NCBI GenBank assembly: GCA_937902995.1 | Contig: CALEKY010000037.1 | Coordinates: 29,591 to 93,590 of the forward strand | Direction of reading: 5' to 3' | Source: an uncultured Sinobacteraceae bacterium | GTDB taxonomy: Bacteria; Pseudomonadota; Gammaproteobacteria; Steroidobacterales; Steroidobacteraceae | DNA length: 64,000 nucleotides | Shown: one piece after another, positions 25,215-34,103 of the stretch | Layout of the letters: each line of letters starts with the position of its first letter | Position numbering within the stretch: the stretch's first letter is position 1 | Notes under the pieces: generated by a model | The model's database searches: none | The model's input: the letters and a program-made list of their open reading frames with translations, nothing else | Told to the model about the DNA's origin: nothing | Program-made: the position numbers and the translations under genes

Positions 25215-26978
25215 GTGAATGCCGACTTGCTCGTTCGTCGCGATCTCGAGTTCCTGCTCTACGACTGGTTGCGAGTGGAGACGCTCGCCGAGTTGCCGCG
25301 GTTTCGCGATTTTTCTCGCGACACGTTGGATGGACTGCTCGATCTCTCGGAACGTCTCGCGACCGAGCAGTTCCTGACTCACTACCGACGCGCCGATACT
25401 CAAGAGCCCTACATCGAAAACGGGCAGGTGCGTGTGTTGCCGGCCGTAGCGGAGGCGCTCCGCCAATACGCCGAGCTCGGTTTGTTCAGCGCCGGCTTTC
25501 CGGAAGATCTCGGCGGACACGGTCTGCCGTACGTCGCCTGCGCGAGCTCGTTCGCGTACTTCGCGGCCGCGAACATTGCGACGGCGGCTTATCCAATGCT
25601 GACCGTTGCGAATGCGCGCCTCATCGCCACGTTCGGCAACCCTGCGCAGATCGAGCGCTTCGCGTTACCGCAGATTGCCGGTCGTTGGTTCGGCACGATG
25701 TGTCTCTCGGAGCCGCAAGCGGGCTCGAGCCTTGCGGACATTCGCACGCGCGCGCAGCACGACGGCGAAGACGAGCTGGGCACCCGCTATAGGTTGACCG
25801 GCAACAAGATGTGGATTTCCGGCGGCGATCACGATGCAAGCGAGAACATCGTGCATCTCGTGTTGGCGAAGATTCCCGACGAGAACGGTGCGCTGCCGAA
25901 CGGCACCGAAAACTTGTCGCTGTTCATCGTCCCCAAGATCCTGCCGGACGGCACGCGCAACGACATTGCGGTTGCCGGGCTCAATCACAAGATGGGCTAT
26001 CGCGGCACGGCGAACTGTCTGCTCAATTTCGGCGAGCGCAGCGGCGCGATCGGCTGGATCGTCGGCGAGCCGGGCCACGGATTGCGTCAAATGTTCCAAA
26101 TGATGAACGAGGCGCGGATCGGCGTGGGTCTCGGCGCCGCCGCGCTCGGCTATCGCAGTCATCGTCTTGCCGTTGCCTATGCACGCGAGCGCTTGCAAGG
26201 CCGACCGCTTGGCGTTCGAGACGGCGCACCCGTGCCCATCATTCAGCACGCCGATGTGCGCAGAATGCTGCTCGCGCAGAAGAGCTACGCCGAGGGCGCG
26301 CTCGCGTTGTGCCTGTATTGCGCGCAGCTCGTCGATCGTCACGACGACGACAGCGCCGCGCTGCTCGGCTTGCTCACGCCGGTCGCAAAGACTTGGCCTT
26401 CCGAATACGGTCTCGTCGCCAACGACATCGCCATTCAGATTCATGGCGGCTACGGCTATACGCGCGATTTCGACGTCGAACAGCTCTATCGCGACAACCG
26501 TCTCAATCCGATCCACGAAGGCACGACCGGTATTCAGGCAAGCGACCTGCTCGGGCGGAAGATCTTTCGCGATCGAGGCCGGGCTCTGTCCCTGTTGGGT
26601 GCCGCCATCGAGCGCACGGCACATCGTGCGAGCGAGCTCGCGCCGTTCGCCGCTCACGCGACGAGCTTGCTGCGCGCGTGGACGGAAATCGCGTCGACCG
26701 TCGCCATCCTCAACGAACAGCAACAGCGCGCGCTCGACAACTCGACGCCGTTCTTGCGGGCGTTCGGGCACGTCGTCGTCGGATGGCTGTGGCTCGAGCA
26801 AGCCATCGTCGCAAGTTCGATCGAGGCGCCGCACGGCGACGAGGCCGCATTCCTGGCCGGCAAGCTGCGCGCATGCCGCTACTTCTTCGAATTCGAGCTT
26901 CCGCACGTCACGGCCTGGCTGGCACCGGTTGCGGCGTGCAGCGATGTCGCGTCCGGCGCTGCGGCAGAGATTTTCTGA
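25215..26978 (+). CDS. Large acyl-CoA dehydrogenase (DmdC/FadE5-like, with C-terminal domain)
   Basis: 587 residues, the length of the ACAD subgroup with an extra C-terminal helical domain. Seen: AGFPEDLGGHGLPYVACAS, GTMCLSEPQAGSSLADIRT, LTGNKMWISGGDHD, GLNHKMGYRGTANCLL, FQMMNEARIGVGLGAAALGY, IQIHGGYGYTRDFDVEQLYR and IHEGTTGIQASDLLGRK with the catalytic Glu at about 435. The start is a GTG. It probably oxidises the CoA ester made by the synthetase upstream, which ends 44 bp before. The substrate class cannot be fixed from sequence. Confidence 0.93.
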   Translation: MNADLLVRRDLEFLLYDWLRVETLAELPRFRDFSRDTLDGLLDLSERLATEQFLTHYRRADTQEPYIENGQVRVLPAVAEALRQYAELGLFSAGFPEDLGGHGLPYVACASSFAYFAAANIATAAYPMLTVANARLIATFGNPAQIERFALPQIAGRWFGTMCLSEPQAGSSLADIRTRAQHDGEDELGTRYRLTGNKMWISGGDHDASENIVHLVLAKIPDENGALPNGTENLSLFIVPKILPDGTRNDIAVAGLNHKMGYRGTANCLLNFGERSGAIGWIVGEPGHGLRQMFQMMNEARIGVGLGAAALGYRSHRLAVAYARERLQGRPLGVRDGAPVPIIQHADVRRMLLAQKSYAEGALALCLYCAQLVDRHDDDSAALLGLLTPVAKTWPSEYGLVANDIAIQIHGGYGYTRDFDVEQLYRDNRLNPIHEGTTGIQASDLLGRKIFRDRGRALSLLGAAIERTAHRASELAPFAAHATSLLRAWTEIASTVAILNEQQQRALDNSTPFLRAFGHVVVGWLWLEQAIVASSIEAPHGDEAAFLAGKLRACRYFFEFELPHVTAWLAPVAACSDVASGAAAEIF

Positions 26979-27091
26979 GCGGCCGCGACGAAGTCTGAAA
27001 GACGATTTCGTGCGACGCGTCCCGCACGAAACACCGAGACTTGCTTGGCACGGTCTAGCTGGCGGCTAGCCGCGAAACGGGGGGATAAGAC

Positions 27092-28318
27092 ATGAACGTT
27101 CAATCGACGGCGATCTCTACGTCCGGCCGGACGCTGTCCAGCCGCGCAGTCCTCGCACTGTGTTTCATCGTGGCCTTGCTCGAAGGCGTCGACACTCAAT
27201 CGATGGGCGCCATTGCACCCTCGCTCGCGGCGGAGTACGGCCTCGATCCTTGGCAGCTCGGCATGACGCTCAGCGCGAGCCTCTTCGGACTGTTGATCGG
27301 CGCTTCGGTCGGCGGCGTGCTTGCGGACCGCTTGGGAAGAAAGTTCGTGCTGATCGCTTCCGTCGTGCTGCTCGGCATTTTCTCGCTCGCTACGACGGTC
27401 GCACCGAACTTGAATTGGTTGCTGACGATCCGGTTCCTCGTCGGGCTCGGCATGGGCGGTGCGTTACCGACACTGATCGCAATCGCGGGCGAAGTCGTCG
27501 AACCGGCCAAGCGCTCCACTGCAATCAGTCTCATGTACTGGGGATTTCCCTTGGGCGGAGCGATCGCCGGTGCGCTGGTCACGGCAACGATCGCGGAGTA
27601 CGGCTGGCGCCCCGTGCTCTATGTCGGCGGCTTCGGTCCGCTGTTCGTCGTGCCGATGCTCGCGATGCTGCCTTCGATGACGCCGCGGACGGGCGCCAAT
27701 CTGGAGACACAGACTTCGCGCAGCGTAAACGTGCTGGCTGCACTGTTCGGGGAGAAGCGTGCGTTGACGACGGTCCTGATCTGGCTGGCGTCGTTCCTGA
27801 CGCTCTTGATCGTGTACTTGCTGCTGAATTGGCTGCCGTCGTTGATGGTGGCGAACGGCTTTTCCAGAGCGCAAGGCTCGTCGATGTCCGTCGTGCTGAA
27901 CATCGGCGCCGCCATCGGCTGTCTGGGGCTCGGTATGCTGATGGACCGCAAATCGAAACGCGCCGTCATCGTGTTCGCTTACTCGGGCATGGCGCTCGCG
28001 CTCTGCGCGCTGGCGCTCTCCCATTCCTATGCGCACGTCGTGCTCGCCGCTTTCGTTGCGGGCTTCTTCGTGATCGGCGGACAACTGCTCCTGTATGCGC
28101 TCACCTCGAACTACTATCCCACCGAGATTCGCGCCACGGGACTCGGCGCCGCCGTCTCCGTCGGCCGTTTGGGCGCCATCGTCGGCCCGTTGTTGGCCGG
28201 CAAGATCATGAGCGCCGGCAGCGGCGCGTCGGCTGTGCTACTCGCGACGATTCCCTGCATGGTGCTCGCCAGCGTCGCCGCGATCGCTTTGTTGGCGAGA
28301 CCGAATGCTGAAAACTGA
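27092..28318 (+). CDS. MFS transporter, AAHS (aromatic acid:H+ symporter)-like
   Basis: 408 residues with twelve predicted membrane helices. The first helix carries LLEGVDTQSMGAIAPSLA, the acidic/Gly pattern of PcaK/MhpT-type carriers, followed by the loop motif GVLADRLGRKFVL and RFLVGLGMGGALPTLIAIAGE. The helix-8/9 loop has LMDRKSKRA. Inner-membrane uptake of an aromatic or other organic acid is likely. It follows the dehydrogenase by 113 bp; GGGGGGATAAGAC precedes the ATG. The frame ends inside a GGCTGAA repeat. Confidence 0.92.
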   Translation: MNVQSTAISTSGRTLSSRAVLALCFIVALLEGVDTQSMGAIAPSLAAEYGLDPWQLGMTLSASLFGLLIGASVGGVLADRLGRKFVLIASVVLLGIFSLATTVAPNLNWLLTIRFLVGLGMGGALPTLIAIAGEVVEPAKRSTAISLMYWGFPLGGAIAGALVTATIAEYGWRPVLYVGGFGPLFVVPMLAMLPSMTPRTGANLETQTSRSVNVLAALFGEKRALTTVLIWLASFLTLLIVYLLLNWLPSLMVANGFSRAQGSSMSVVLNIGAAIGCLGLGMLMDRKSKRAVIVFAYSGMALALCALALSHSYAHVVLAAFVAGFFVIGGQLLLYALTSNYYPTEIRATGLGAAVSVGRLGAIVGPLLAGKIMSAGSGASAVLLATIPCMVLASVAAIALLARPNAEN

Positions 28319-28426
28319 AGGCTGAGGGCTGAGGGCTGAGGGCTGAAGGCTGAAGGCTAAGGCTGAAGGAAGAGCCCCGCGTTGCGCGCGATACTCTAGC
28401 CAGGGCCCAGAGCCCAGCGCCCAGGA
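28307..28426. repeat. GGCTGAA-tract repeat, copy 3 (long)
   Basis: Starts inside the last codons of the MFS gene, runs as about eight GGCTGAA/GGCTGAG units, then a CGCG-TTG-CGCG hairpin, then CCAGAGCCCAGCGCCC-type sequence. It fills the convergent space before the VOC gene at 28455. Copies 4 and 5 have the same three-part order. Confidence 0.8.
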
Positions 28427-28454
28427 CCCGTTCTGTCGCCTGAAGCCTAGGTAG

Positions 28455-29027
28455 CTACTTCTTCTGCCTCGACCTCATCGCAACGGCTTCGGCGCCGAAT
28501 TTCTCGTTCTTGATCTGACGCGTGCGCTCGGTCCACTCCGCCAGCTTGTCGCGCACCGTCCGCGACTCCTCTTCGATCGTCGAGTCGAACTTCGACGTCC
28601 GGCACGTGAGCTCGACCTGCAGCCCGTTCGGGTCATACATATATACGGACTTCACGAAGCCGTGATCGACGGGCCCCAAACAGGAGACGCCCTTCGCATT
28701 GATGCGCGCCTGCCAGGCAAGCAGCTGCTCTTCGTCCTTCACTTCGAAAGCGATGTGTCGGTCGAAGCTGTGCGCGCGATTGAAATCCTCGGGCTTCGCG
28801 GTCCACGGCTGATCGAAGAAGGCGATGAACTCTCCGTTGCCGAGCTCGAAGAACAGATGCATGTACGGGATGGGATCGCCGAGGCCCGGCACTTCCTCGA
28901 GCACGAGCGCGACGACGAGCGGCAGCCCCAGCACGTCTTCGTAGAACCAGCGCGTCTGCTCCGCGTCCCGACAGCGGTACGCAGCGTGATTAATGCCGTG
29001 CGGTCGTATCAGTTCTGGCGTGCTCAC
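28455..29027 (-). CDS. VOC-family protein (glyoxalase/extradiol-dioxygenase-like)
   Basis: 190 residues. HGINHAAYRCRDAEQTRWFY supplies the first metal His, SFDRHIAFEVKDEEQLLAWQ the second, and GLQVELTCRT the Glu, so the VOC metal triad is intact. It shares GPVDHGF-x2-S-x-Y with the VOC protein at 9660. Divergent from the MarR gene; a GTCAA-type dyad lies 22 bp upstream of its start. Enzymatic role unknown, probably on an intermediate of the local pathway. Confidence 0.9.
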   Translation of the reverse strand: MSTPELIRPHGINHAAYRCRDAEQTRWFYEDVLGLPLVVALVLEEVPGLGDPIPYMHLFFELGNGEFIAFFDQPWTAKPEDFNRAHSFDRHIAFEVKDEEQLLAWQARINAKGVSCLGPVDHGFVKSVYMYDPNGLQVELTCRTSKFDSTIEEESRTVRDKLAEWTERTRQIKNEKFGAEAVAMRSRQKK

Positions 29028-29048
29028 GGGGACATCCTCGGTTACATT

Positions 29049-29063
29049 GTCAAGTAACTAGAC
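29049..29063. promoter_or_regulatory. GTCAA-N5-TTGAC-type operator, site 1 (TAGAC variant)
   Basis: GTCAA-GTAAC-TAGAC lies between the VOC and MarR genes. One half is perfect, the other has one mismatch. A second dyad, GACTA-N6-TAGTC, overlaps its edge (29061-29076). This is the presumed autoregulatory site of the MarR protein. Confidence 0.5.
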
Positions 29064-29152
29064 TATTACGCTAGTCCTCGTTTGCGCGGCAGTCAATCGT
29101 ACAGTCCGGCATTCGCTCGCCGATTGCGCAACCTACATGACAATTCGCTCGC

Positions 29153-29158
29153 TATAAT
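29153..29158 (+). promoter_or_regulatory. -10 box of the MarR gene
   Basis: A perfect TATAAT 48 bp before the ATG at 29206. I see no good -35 at standard spacing, which fits a weak or activated promoter. Confidence 0.45.
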
Positions 29159-29205
29159 CGGCCGTCACCCTTGCAACCTCGAAGAACAAGGAAGGAACCC
29201 CAAGA

Positions 29206-29706
29206 ATGGCCAAACAATTCGATTACTTGATGCGAGGCTTGCTCCATGCGTTCTATTGGATGGACGAGAGCCTGCAGAACCATCTGCGCGCCAGCGGCTG
29301 GCCGCGCGTTTCGCGTACTCAATCCATGATCATGGTGAACGTCTCCGACGGCATCACCCGCCCCGTGGACCTTGCCCGCAACTTGGGTATCAGCCGACAG
29401 GCAGTACAACAGGTGCTCGCCGACATGGAGGAGCAAGGACTGATCACGCTCGTTCCGGATCCCGACGACGCTCGCGCCAAGATCGTGCGGTTCAGCCCCC
29501 GCGGTAAGGGGATCGTCGACGCGGCGCTGCGCGCCATAGCATCCATCGAACGCGAACTGGAAAAGCGCCTGGGGAAACAATTGTTCGTACAGTTGAAGCG
29601 TGCGCTGCTCGAACGCGATTGGGGCGAAGTCGTCGATCCGAGCCGCACGTCGGAAAAAACACGTCCGTCCTCGTCCCGCCGCGTATCGGCGCGTCGACGA
29701 GCATGA
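29206..29706 (+). CDS. MarR-family transcriptional regulator
   Basis: 166 residues. Winged helix-turn-helix of MarR type: DGITRPVDLARNLGISRQAV, QQVLADMEEQGLITLVPDPD and the wing DDARAKIVRFSPRGKG, flanked by dimerisation helices. The C-terminus is Arg/Ser-rich. It is the only MarR-type gene in the window and sits beside one copy of the GTCAA-N5-TTGAC repeat that marks the promoters of the 28-52 kb block, so it is the best candidate regulator for them. The ATG follows AAGGAAGG. The ligand is probably a pathway acid or CoA ester; that is inference. Confidence 0.93.
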   Translation: MAKQFDYLMRGLLHAFYWMDESLQNHLRASGWPRVSRTQSMIMVNVSDGITRPVDLARNLGISRQAVQQVLADMEEQGLITLVPDPDDARAKIVRFSPRGKGIVDAALRAIASIERELEKRLGKQLFVQLKRALLERDWGEVVDPSRTSEKTRPSSSRRVSARRRA

Positions 29707-29725
29707 TTCGCATCGCGAGATCGTC

Positions 29726-30466
29726 ATGAACACGCAACCTCATTCGCATCCCGATCAATCGCGGCGCATCGCATGGATGAGGACTCGCGTGATGCTCGCA
29801 GCAAAGCTCGACCGGCTGCTCGGTCGTAAGCCGAAAGAGCTAGCGGTATTGGATTACGTACAGCGCAACGCGCCCGCCGGGGATCCGCAAGCAGTACTGC
29901 GTGCAATGGACGAGTTCGCCGTCCGCAAACGCTGGATGATGAATGTCGGTCCGGCGAAGGGCTCGATCCTCGAAGAGGCACTGCGCTCCGCGAATGCTCG
30001 CCGCGTGCTCGAGATCGGTGCGTATTGCGGTTATTCCGCCACACTTATCGGCGCATGGCTGGCGCGCGTCGGCGGTTCACTCATTTCGATCGAGAAGAGC
30101 GCGCGGTGCGCGGGCGTGGCCCGCGGCATCGTCGCGCACGCCGGCCTCGCCGAGCGCGTGGACGTACGCACCGGCACGTTGACGGATCATCTACACACGC
30201 TAGGAGAGCCGTTCGACGTCGTCTTCCTCGATCACTGGAAAGACGAATATCTGCCTGACCTGAAGCGACTGGAATCGGCCGGACTGCTGCGCAGCGGGTC
30301 GATCGTCGTCGCGGACAATGTCGGAGCGGTCGAAGTGCCCGATTATTTGGATTACGTGCGTAACAGCGGTGGCTATCGCAGCACGTTCCACGAGTCGACG
30401 GTGGAGTACAACCCGAATATTCGGGATGGGGTGGAAGTCTCTGTGAGGCTGAAGACTGAAGACTGA
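29726..30466 (+). CDS. Class I SAM-dependent O-methyltransferase (COMT-like)
   Basis: 246 residues. Motif I LEIGAYCGYSATLI, LISIEKSARCAGVARGI (acidic residue for ribose), VDVRTGTLTDHL, VVFLDHWKDEYLPDL (metal-binding Asp of the catechol type) and GSIVVADNVGAVEVPDY agree with catechol O-methyltransferases. GNVGPAKGSILEEAL-like sequence upstream matches the family too. It may methylate a catechol. The chosen ATG lies 20 bp after the MarR stop, so the two may be co-transcribed. The last residues (RLKTED) are encoded by a GGCTGAA repeat. Confidence 0.9.
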   Translation: MNTQPHSHPDQSRRIAWMRTRVMLAAKLDRLLGRKPKELAVLDYVQRNAPAGDPQAVLRAMDEFAVRKRWMMNVGPAKGSILEEALRSANARRVLEIGAYCGYSATLIGAWLARVGGSLISIEKSARCAGVARGIVAHAGLAERVDVRTGTLTDHLHTLGEPFDVVFLDHWKDEYLPDLKRLESAGLLRSGSIVVADNVGAVEVPDYLDYVRNSGGYRSTFHESTVEYNPNIRDGVEVSVRLKTED

Positions 30467-30530
30467 AGGCTGAAGACTGAAGGAAGAGCGCGCCAGTGCG
30501 CGCTCGATCTCTCGCCAGAGCCCAGCGCCC
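30446..30530. repeat. GGCTGAA-tract repeat, copy 4
   Basis: GGCTGAA/GACTGAA units overlap the end of the methyltransferase gene, followed by the perfect hairpin AGCGCGC-CAGT-GCGCGCT (30487-30504) and CCAGAGCCCAGCGCCC (to 30530). It lies in convergent space before the synthetase gene at 30555. Same three-part order as copies 3 and 5. Confidence 0.82.
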
Positions 30531-30554
30531 TTTGCCAGCACGCAGTGCCAGCGC

Positions 30555-32126
30555 TCAGATCTTCCTCTCCCGCCCTTCCCAGAACGGTTTACGCAGCTCG
30601 CGCTTGAGAATCTTGTTCGCGCCGCTGAGCGGGAACGGCTCGGTGCGGAACGTGACACTGCGTACGCATTTGAAACCGGCGAGGAAGTTGCGGCAGTGCG
30701 CAATCAGCTCCTCTTCGGTAACGGTCTTGCCTTCGTGGACGCGCACGATAGCGTGAACCTGCTCGCCCCACACGTCGTGCGGGATGCCGATGACGACGCA
30801 TTCCGCAACGGCCGGATGCTTGTACAGCACAGCCTCCACTTCCGCCGAATACACGTTCTCGCCGCCGCTGATGATCATGTCCTTGAGACGGTCGACGATG
30901 TAGATGAACCCATCCTCGTCCATGTAACCGGCATCGCCCGTGTGGAGGATACCGTTGCGCAATGCAAAGGCGGTTTCCTCGGGGCGGCGCCAATAACCTG
31001 GCGATACAGCAGGCGACCGCACGCAAATTTCGCCGACGACGCCTGGCGGCACTTCGTTGTCGTCTTCGTCGCGGATCGTCACCTCCACGCCCGGTATCGG
31101 GCAGCCGGCAGATTTCATCTTGCCGCCGTCCGGTGCCTTGGGATCGTGATACTTGGCGGAAAGACACGAAATGTTCGGCCCGCCCTCGGTTTGTCCGTAG
31201 ATCTGATAGAACTGGGCTTGCGGCAATAGCTCCAGCGCCCGCTCGAGCAACGGCAACGACATCGGCGAGCCGCCGTAGCTGATCTTGCGCAGACTGCTCA
31301 AGTCGTAGCGGCCGACATTCGGATGATGCAGCAGGGCGTGAATCATCGTCGGCACGACAGCAATCTTCGTGACGCGGAAATCTTGAATGTGAGCGAGCAC
31401 CACTTCCGGATCGAAGCGCGGCAAGATGCTGACGCGCGCGGCCAGCATCGCGGTCGCAATGCTGTTGAGCCCGGCAACCATGTGAAACATCGGCGCCACG
31501 ATCAGCAAATGATCCTCTGCCGACACGCCGATCGACACGCACCATTGCAGCGTGTTCGTGATCACGCCGTTGTGCGTCAGCATCACGCCCTTCGATTGGC
31601 CCGTCGTGCCGCCGGTGTAGAACAACGCAACGAGATCGTCGCCCGACCGCCCTGCATCCTCGACCGGTTGGGCGGCAGCCAGTAAATCGTCGAGCCGCTC
31701 GAATCCGCTCGGCGTCGCGTTCTCGCCCACGTAGACGAATTTTTCGACGCTCTCGAGCTGACTCTTGATCTGCTCGATGACGGGCACGAACGACTCGTCA
31801 ACGAGCAACACGCGCGCACCCGAATCGTTGAGCCAGTGAACGACCTCGGCCGGCGCCAGCCGCGTGTTGATCGGTACCAGTACGCCGCCGGCCCAAGGCA
31901 CTGCGAAGTAGTACTGCAGATAGAGATCGCTGTTGAGCGCGAGCATCGCCACGCGATCGTCGGCTTCTACCCCGAGCATTTTCAGAGCACCCGCAAAACG
32001 CTGCACACGCTCGAGCGTTGCGCGCCACGAGCTCGTGCGCACACGGCCGAATACCACAGCGTCCTCGGCGCGCTCGATGCGCGCCGCCCGCACGATCAAT
32101 TGGCTGAAAGAGAACCCGACCTGCAT
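30555..32126 (-). CDS. AMP-forming acyl-CoA synthetase
   Basis: 523 residues. ANL-family signatures: FYTGGTTGQSKGV (phosphate loop), IVAPMFHMVAGLNS, IYGQTEGGP, GILHTGDAGYMDEDG, DRLKDMIISGGENVYSAEVE, and the C-terminal Lys in LSGANKILKRELR. It ends PFWEGRERKI, like the synthetase at 23626. Start ATG follows GGGGGAAGG. It is divergent from the membrane-protein operon at 32279, and a perfect GTCAA-N5-TTGAC operator lies 45 bp upstream. It probably activates the acid degraded by the surrounding genes. Confidence 0.94.
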   Translation of the reverse strand: MQVGFSFSQLIVRAARIERAEDAVVFGRVRTSSWRATLERVQRFAGALKMLGVEADDRVAMLALNSDLYLQYYFAVPWAGGVLVPINTRLAPAEVVHWLNDSGARVLLVDESFVPVIEQIKSQLESVEKFVYVGENATPSGFERLDDLLAAAQPVEDAGRSGDDLVALFYTGGTTGQSKGVMLTHNGVITNTLQWCVSIGVSAEDHLLIVAPMFHMVAGLNSIATAMLAARVSILPRFDPEVVLAHIQDFRVTKIAVVPTMIHALLHHPNVGRYDLSSLRKISYGGSPMSLPLLERALELLPQAQFYQIYGQTEGGPNISCLSAKYHDPKAPDGGKMKSAGCPIPGVEVTIRDEDDNEVPPGVVGEICVRSPAVSPGYWRRPEETAFALRNGILHTGDAGYMDEDGFIYIVDRLKDMIISGGENVYSAEVEAVLYKHPAVAECVVIGIPHDVWGEQVHAIVRVHEGKTVTEEELIAHCRNFLAGFKCVRSVTFRTEPFPLSGANKILKRELRKPFWEGRERKI

Positions 32127-32170
32127 CGTCGTAAGCCTTCCCCCTGGAGTTTTCCAAGAAGGTACATGCC

Positions 32171-32185
32171 GTCAAGTTGATTGAC
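32171..32185. promoter_or_regulatory. GTCAA-N5-TTGAC operator, site 2 (perfect)
   Basis: GTCAA-GTTGA-TTGAC, a perfect dyad between the divergent acyl-CoA synthetase and membrane-protein genes. One bound dimer could control both directions. Confidence 0.65.
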
Positions 32186-32278
32186 AACCTGAATCCCAGC
32201 GGCTAGAAAGTCGTCAACGCACGAGCAGCGATTATGGCCGGCCAGATCGGCGGGCAGTCAACGCACCGAGCAGCTCGA

Positions 32279-32806
32279 ATGATCAACACAATCCAAGCGG
32301 CGCTCGCGCCCTACTATCTCTACATAAAATTCGTCCACGTCCTCGCCGTGATGGCGTGGATCTGGAGCACCGCGGTGGCCTACGCGTTCTACCTGGTGCC
32401 GATATTCAAGGCCTGGCGGCGAAATCCGCAGGACCCCGAAGTTCGCGAAATGCGCAATTGGGCGCTCGAGCGCTTCGATCACGGCGTGTCCTACGAGCAC
32501 ATCGCCTTTCCGGTCATTCTCGTGACCGGCGTGCTGCTCTACATCACGGCGGGCTTCAACACGAGCATCAACTGGTTGCTGCTCAAGCTCCTGATCGTCA
32601 CCGGCATCCTGATTCCGATCGAGGTCTGGGACTATCACCTCTCGCATTTCGGCGGCAACAAGCGCCGGATTCGCGAGTCGGGCGCCGGCGCACTGGCCTA
32701 CGAAAAAGCCGTTCACCAGCACTGGTGGTTCCTGCTGCTCACGAGCCCGACGGTGATGATTTTCGGGATCCTCGTGGTGTTCCTCGCCATCAGCAAGCCC
32801 TTCTGA
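32279..32806 (+). CDS. Integral membrane protein with four conserved-looking His segments
   Basis: 175 residues from the chosen ATG; an in-frame ATG at 32234 would add 15 polar residues. About four membrane helices: YYLYIKFVHVLAVMAWIWST, HIAFPVILVTGVLLYITAG, WLLLKLLIVTGILIPIEVW and WWFLLLTSPTVMIFGILVVF. His residues lie in or near helices (KFVHVL, YEHIAFP, YHLSHF, HQHWWF), a pattern seen in DUF2269/CopD-like and haem-binding membrane proteins, but I do not recognise the family firmly. First gene of a seven-gene plus-strand operon. It could be an electron-transfer or small-molecule-handling subunit. Confidence 0.75.
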   Translation: MINTIQAALAPYYLYIKFVHVLAVMAWIWSTAVAYAFYLVPIFKAWRRNPQDPEVREMRNWALERFDHGVSYEHIAFPVILVTGVLLYITAGFNTSINWLLLKLLIVTGILIPIEVWDYHLSHFGGNKRRIRESGAGALAYEKAVHQHWWFLLLTSPTVMIFGILVVFLAISKPF

Positions 32807-32820
32807 TCCGGAGCCGGTTC

Positions 32821-33195
32821 ATGTTGCAGCAATCCTCGGACACCCCGGTCGGCGCAGGCGCAGGTGTGGACGCATCAACATTCGGGGGCGCGGGCGCCGA
32901 CCTGCCGTTCAGCGGCACGCCTGAGCGCTATCTGCGCATTTCGATCGTGCTGTCGGTAGCCATCCACGCTTGGCTCTACGGCGGCTTTTCGGCCATCAAG
33001 TATTTCGTTCACGGCGAGACGTGGATGTTCGGCTGGAAGCCGGTGTTGATCGCGCTCGCCTCAATGGTGCTGTTCGCGCGCTTCGCCTATCGCTGGATCA
33101 TGCGGCTCGACGCACAGTACGGCTCGGGCTCGGGATGGCGCTTGGTTCGCTGCACCGTGAAGCTGCCCGAAGCCGTGCATCGGCCGAAGCGCTAG
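32821..33195 (+). CDS. Small predicted two-helix membrane protein
   Basis: 124 residues; not recognised. A Gly/Ala-rich N-terminus is followed by two hydrophobic segments, YLRISIVLSVAIHAWLYGGF and WKPVLIALASMVLFARFAY, and a basic C-terminus. It follows the four-helix membrane protein by 14 nt, with GGAG before the ATG, and is probably its partner at the inner membrane. Confidence 0.7.
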   Translation: MLQQSSDTPVGAGAGVDASTFGGAGADLPFSGTPERYLRISIVLSVAIHAWLYGGFSAIKYFVHGETWMFGWKPVLIALASMVLFARFAYRWIMRLDAQYGSGSGWRLVRCTVKLPEAVHRPKR

Positions 33196-33259
33196 CGCAC
33201 AGCTCGCGCGAGCTGTCGGGCATCGTCCGACGGGCCGCGCACCGAAATCTGGGGGAATT

Positions 33260-34015
33260 ATGCGACTCGACGCCAAAGTTGCGTTGATCACCGGCGGCTC
33301 GCGCGGCATCGGCCGCGCCATTGCGGAAACCTTCGTGGCTGCAGGCGCGCGCGTCATGATCACTGGTCGCGATCCGCAAAGCCTCGAAGAGACGCGCGCA
33401 GCCTTGGGCAGCGACAACGCCGCCTGGGCCGGCGATGCGAGCGACGAGGCGCAGGCGCGCGAGTGCGTTGCCGAAACCATGCGCCGGTTCGGCCGGATCG
33501 ACATCCTCGTCAACAACGCCGGCGGCAGCTTTCAGCGTCATCACATCATGGACATGCCGCTCGCCGAATTCGACGCGACGTGGGCGCTCAACGTGCGCAC
33601 GCCGCTCATGTGGACGCAACTCGTCTGGCGCAGTTGGATGGCACAAGCGGGCGGCGTCGTCATCAACATGTCCTCGCTCGGCGGCATCAGCTTGCAGCCG
33701 GGCATGGGCGCCTATTGCGCGAGCAAAGCGGCGCTCAATCATCTGACGCGCATGCTCGCCGCCGATCTCGGACCGACGGTGCGTGTGAACGCGATCGCGC
33801 CGGGTCTCATCAAGACCGAACAGTCCGCACCGGCGTGGACGAACAACGAGGCGGCGATCGCCTCTCGCATGCCGCTCGGACGGCTCGGCGAATCGGTCGA
33901 CATTGCGCAGGCCGCGTTGTTCTTGGCGAGCGATGCGTCCTCGTGGATCACCGGCGAAGTGCTCATCGTCGATGGCGGCGCGAACGTGCAACTCGGCCGC
34001 TCGCGGCGCAAGTAG
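33260..34015 (+). CDS. Short-chain dehydrogenase/reductase
   Basis: 251-residue classical SDR with TGGSRGIGRAIA (about 11-22), GRD after beta-2 (Arg favours NADP), NNAGGSF, Ser in INMSSLGG, Tyr-Lys in YCASKAALNH, and C-terminal WITGEVLIVDGGANV. GGGGGAATT precedes the ATG. Third gene of the operon; it likely acts on a hydroxy or keto intermediate. Confidence 0.93.
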   Translation: MRLDAKVALITGGSRGIGRAIAETFVAAGARVMITGRDPQSLEETRAALGSDNAAWAGDASDEAQARECVAETMRRFGRIDILVNNAGGSFQRHHIMDMPLAEFDATWALNVRTPLMWTQLVWRSWMAQAGGVVINMSSLGGISLQPGMGAYCASKAALNHLTRMLAADLGPTVRVNAIAPGLIKTEQSAPAWTNNEAAIASRMPLGRLGESVDIAQAALFLASDASSWITGEVLIVDGGANVQLGRSRRK

Positions 34016-34103
34016 CGCGCTCGGAACGGCAGACGTATCAAACATTTCGAGCCGCAGCTTCAACCCTCACCGGTGCGCTGCGGCATAGACAGAGGGGGAA
34101 TTC

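Noticed and set aside
30200..30703. Minus-strand frame containing repeated FSLQPSVFSLQP
   Set aside because: The peptide repeat is only the translation of the GGCTGAA element; the frame is antisense to the methyltransferase gene.
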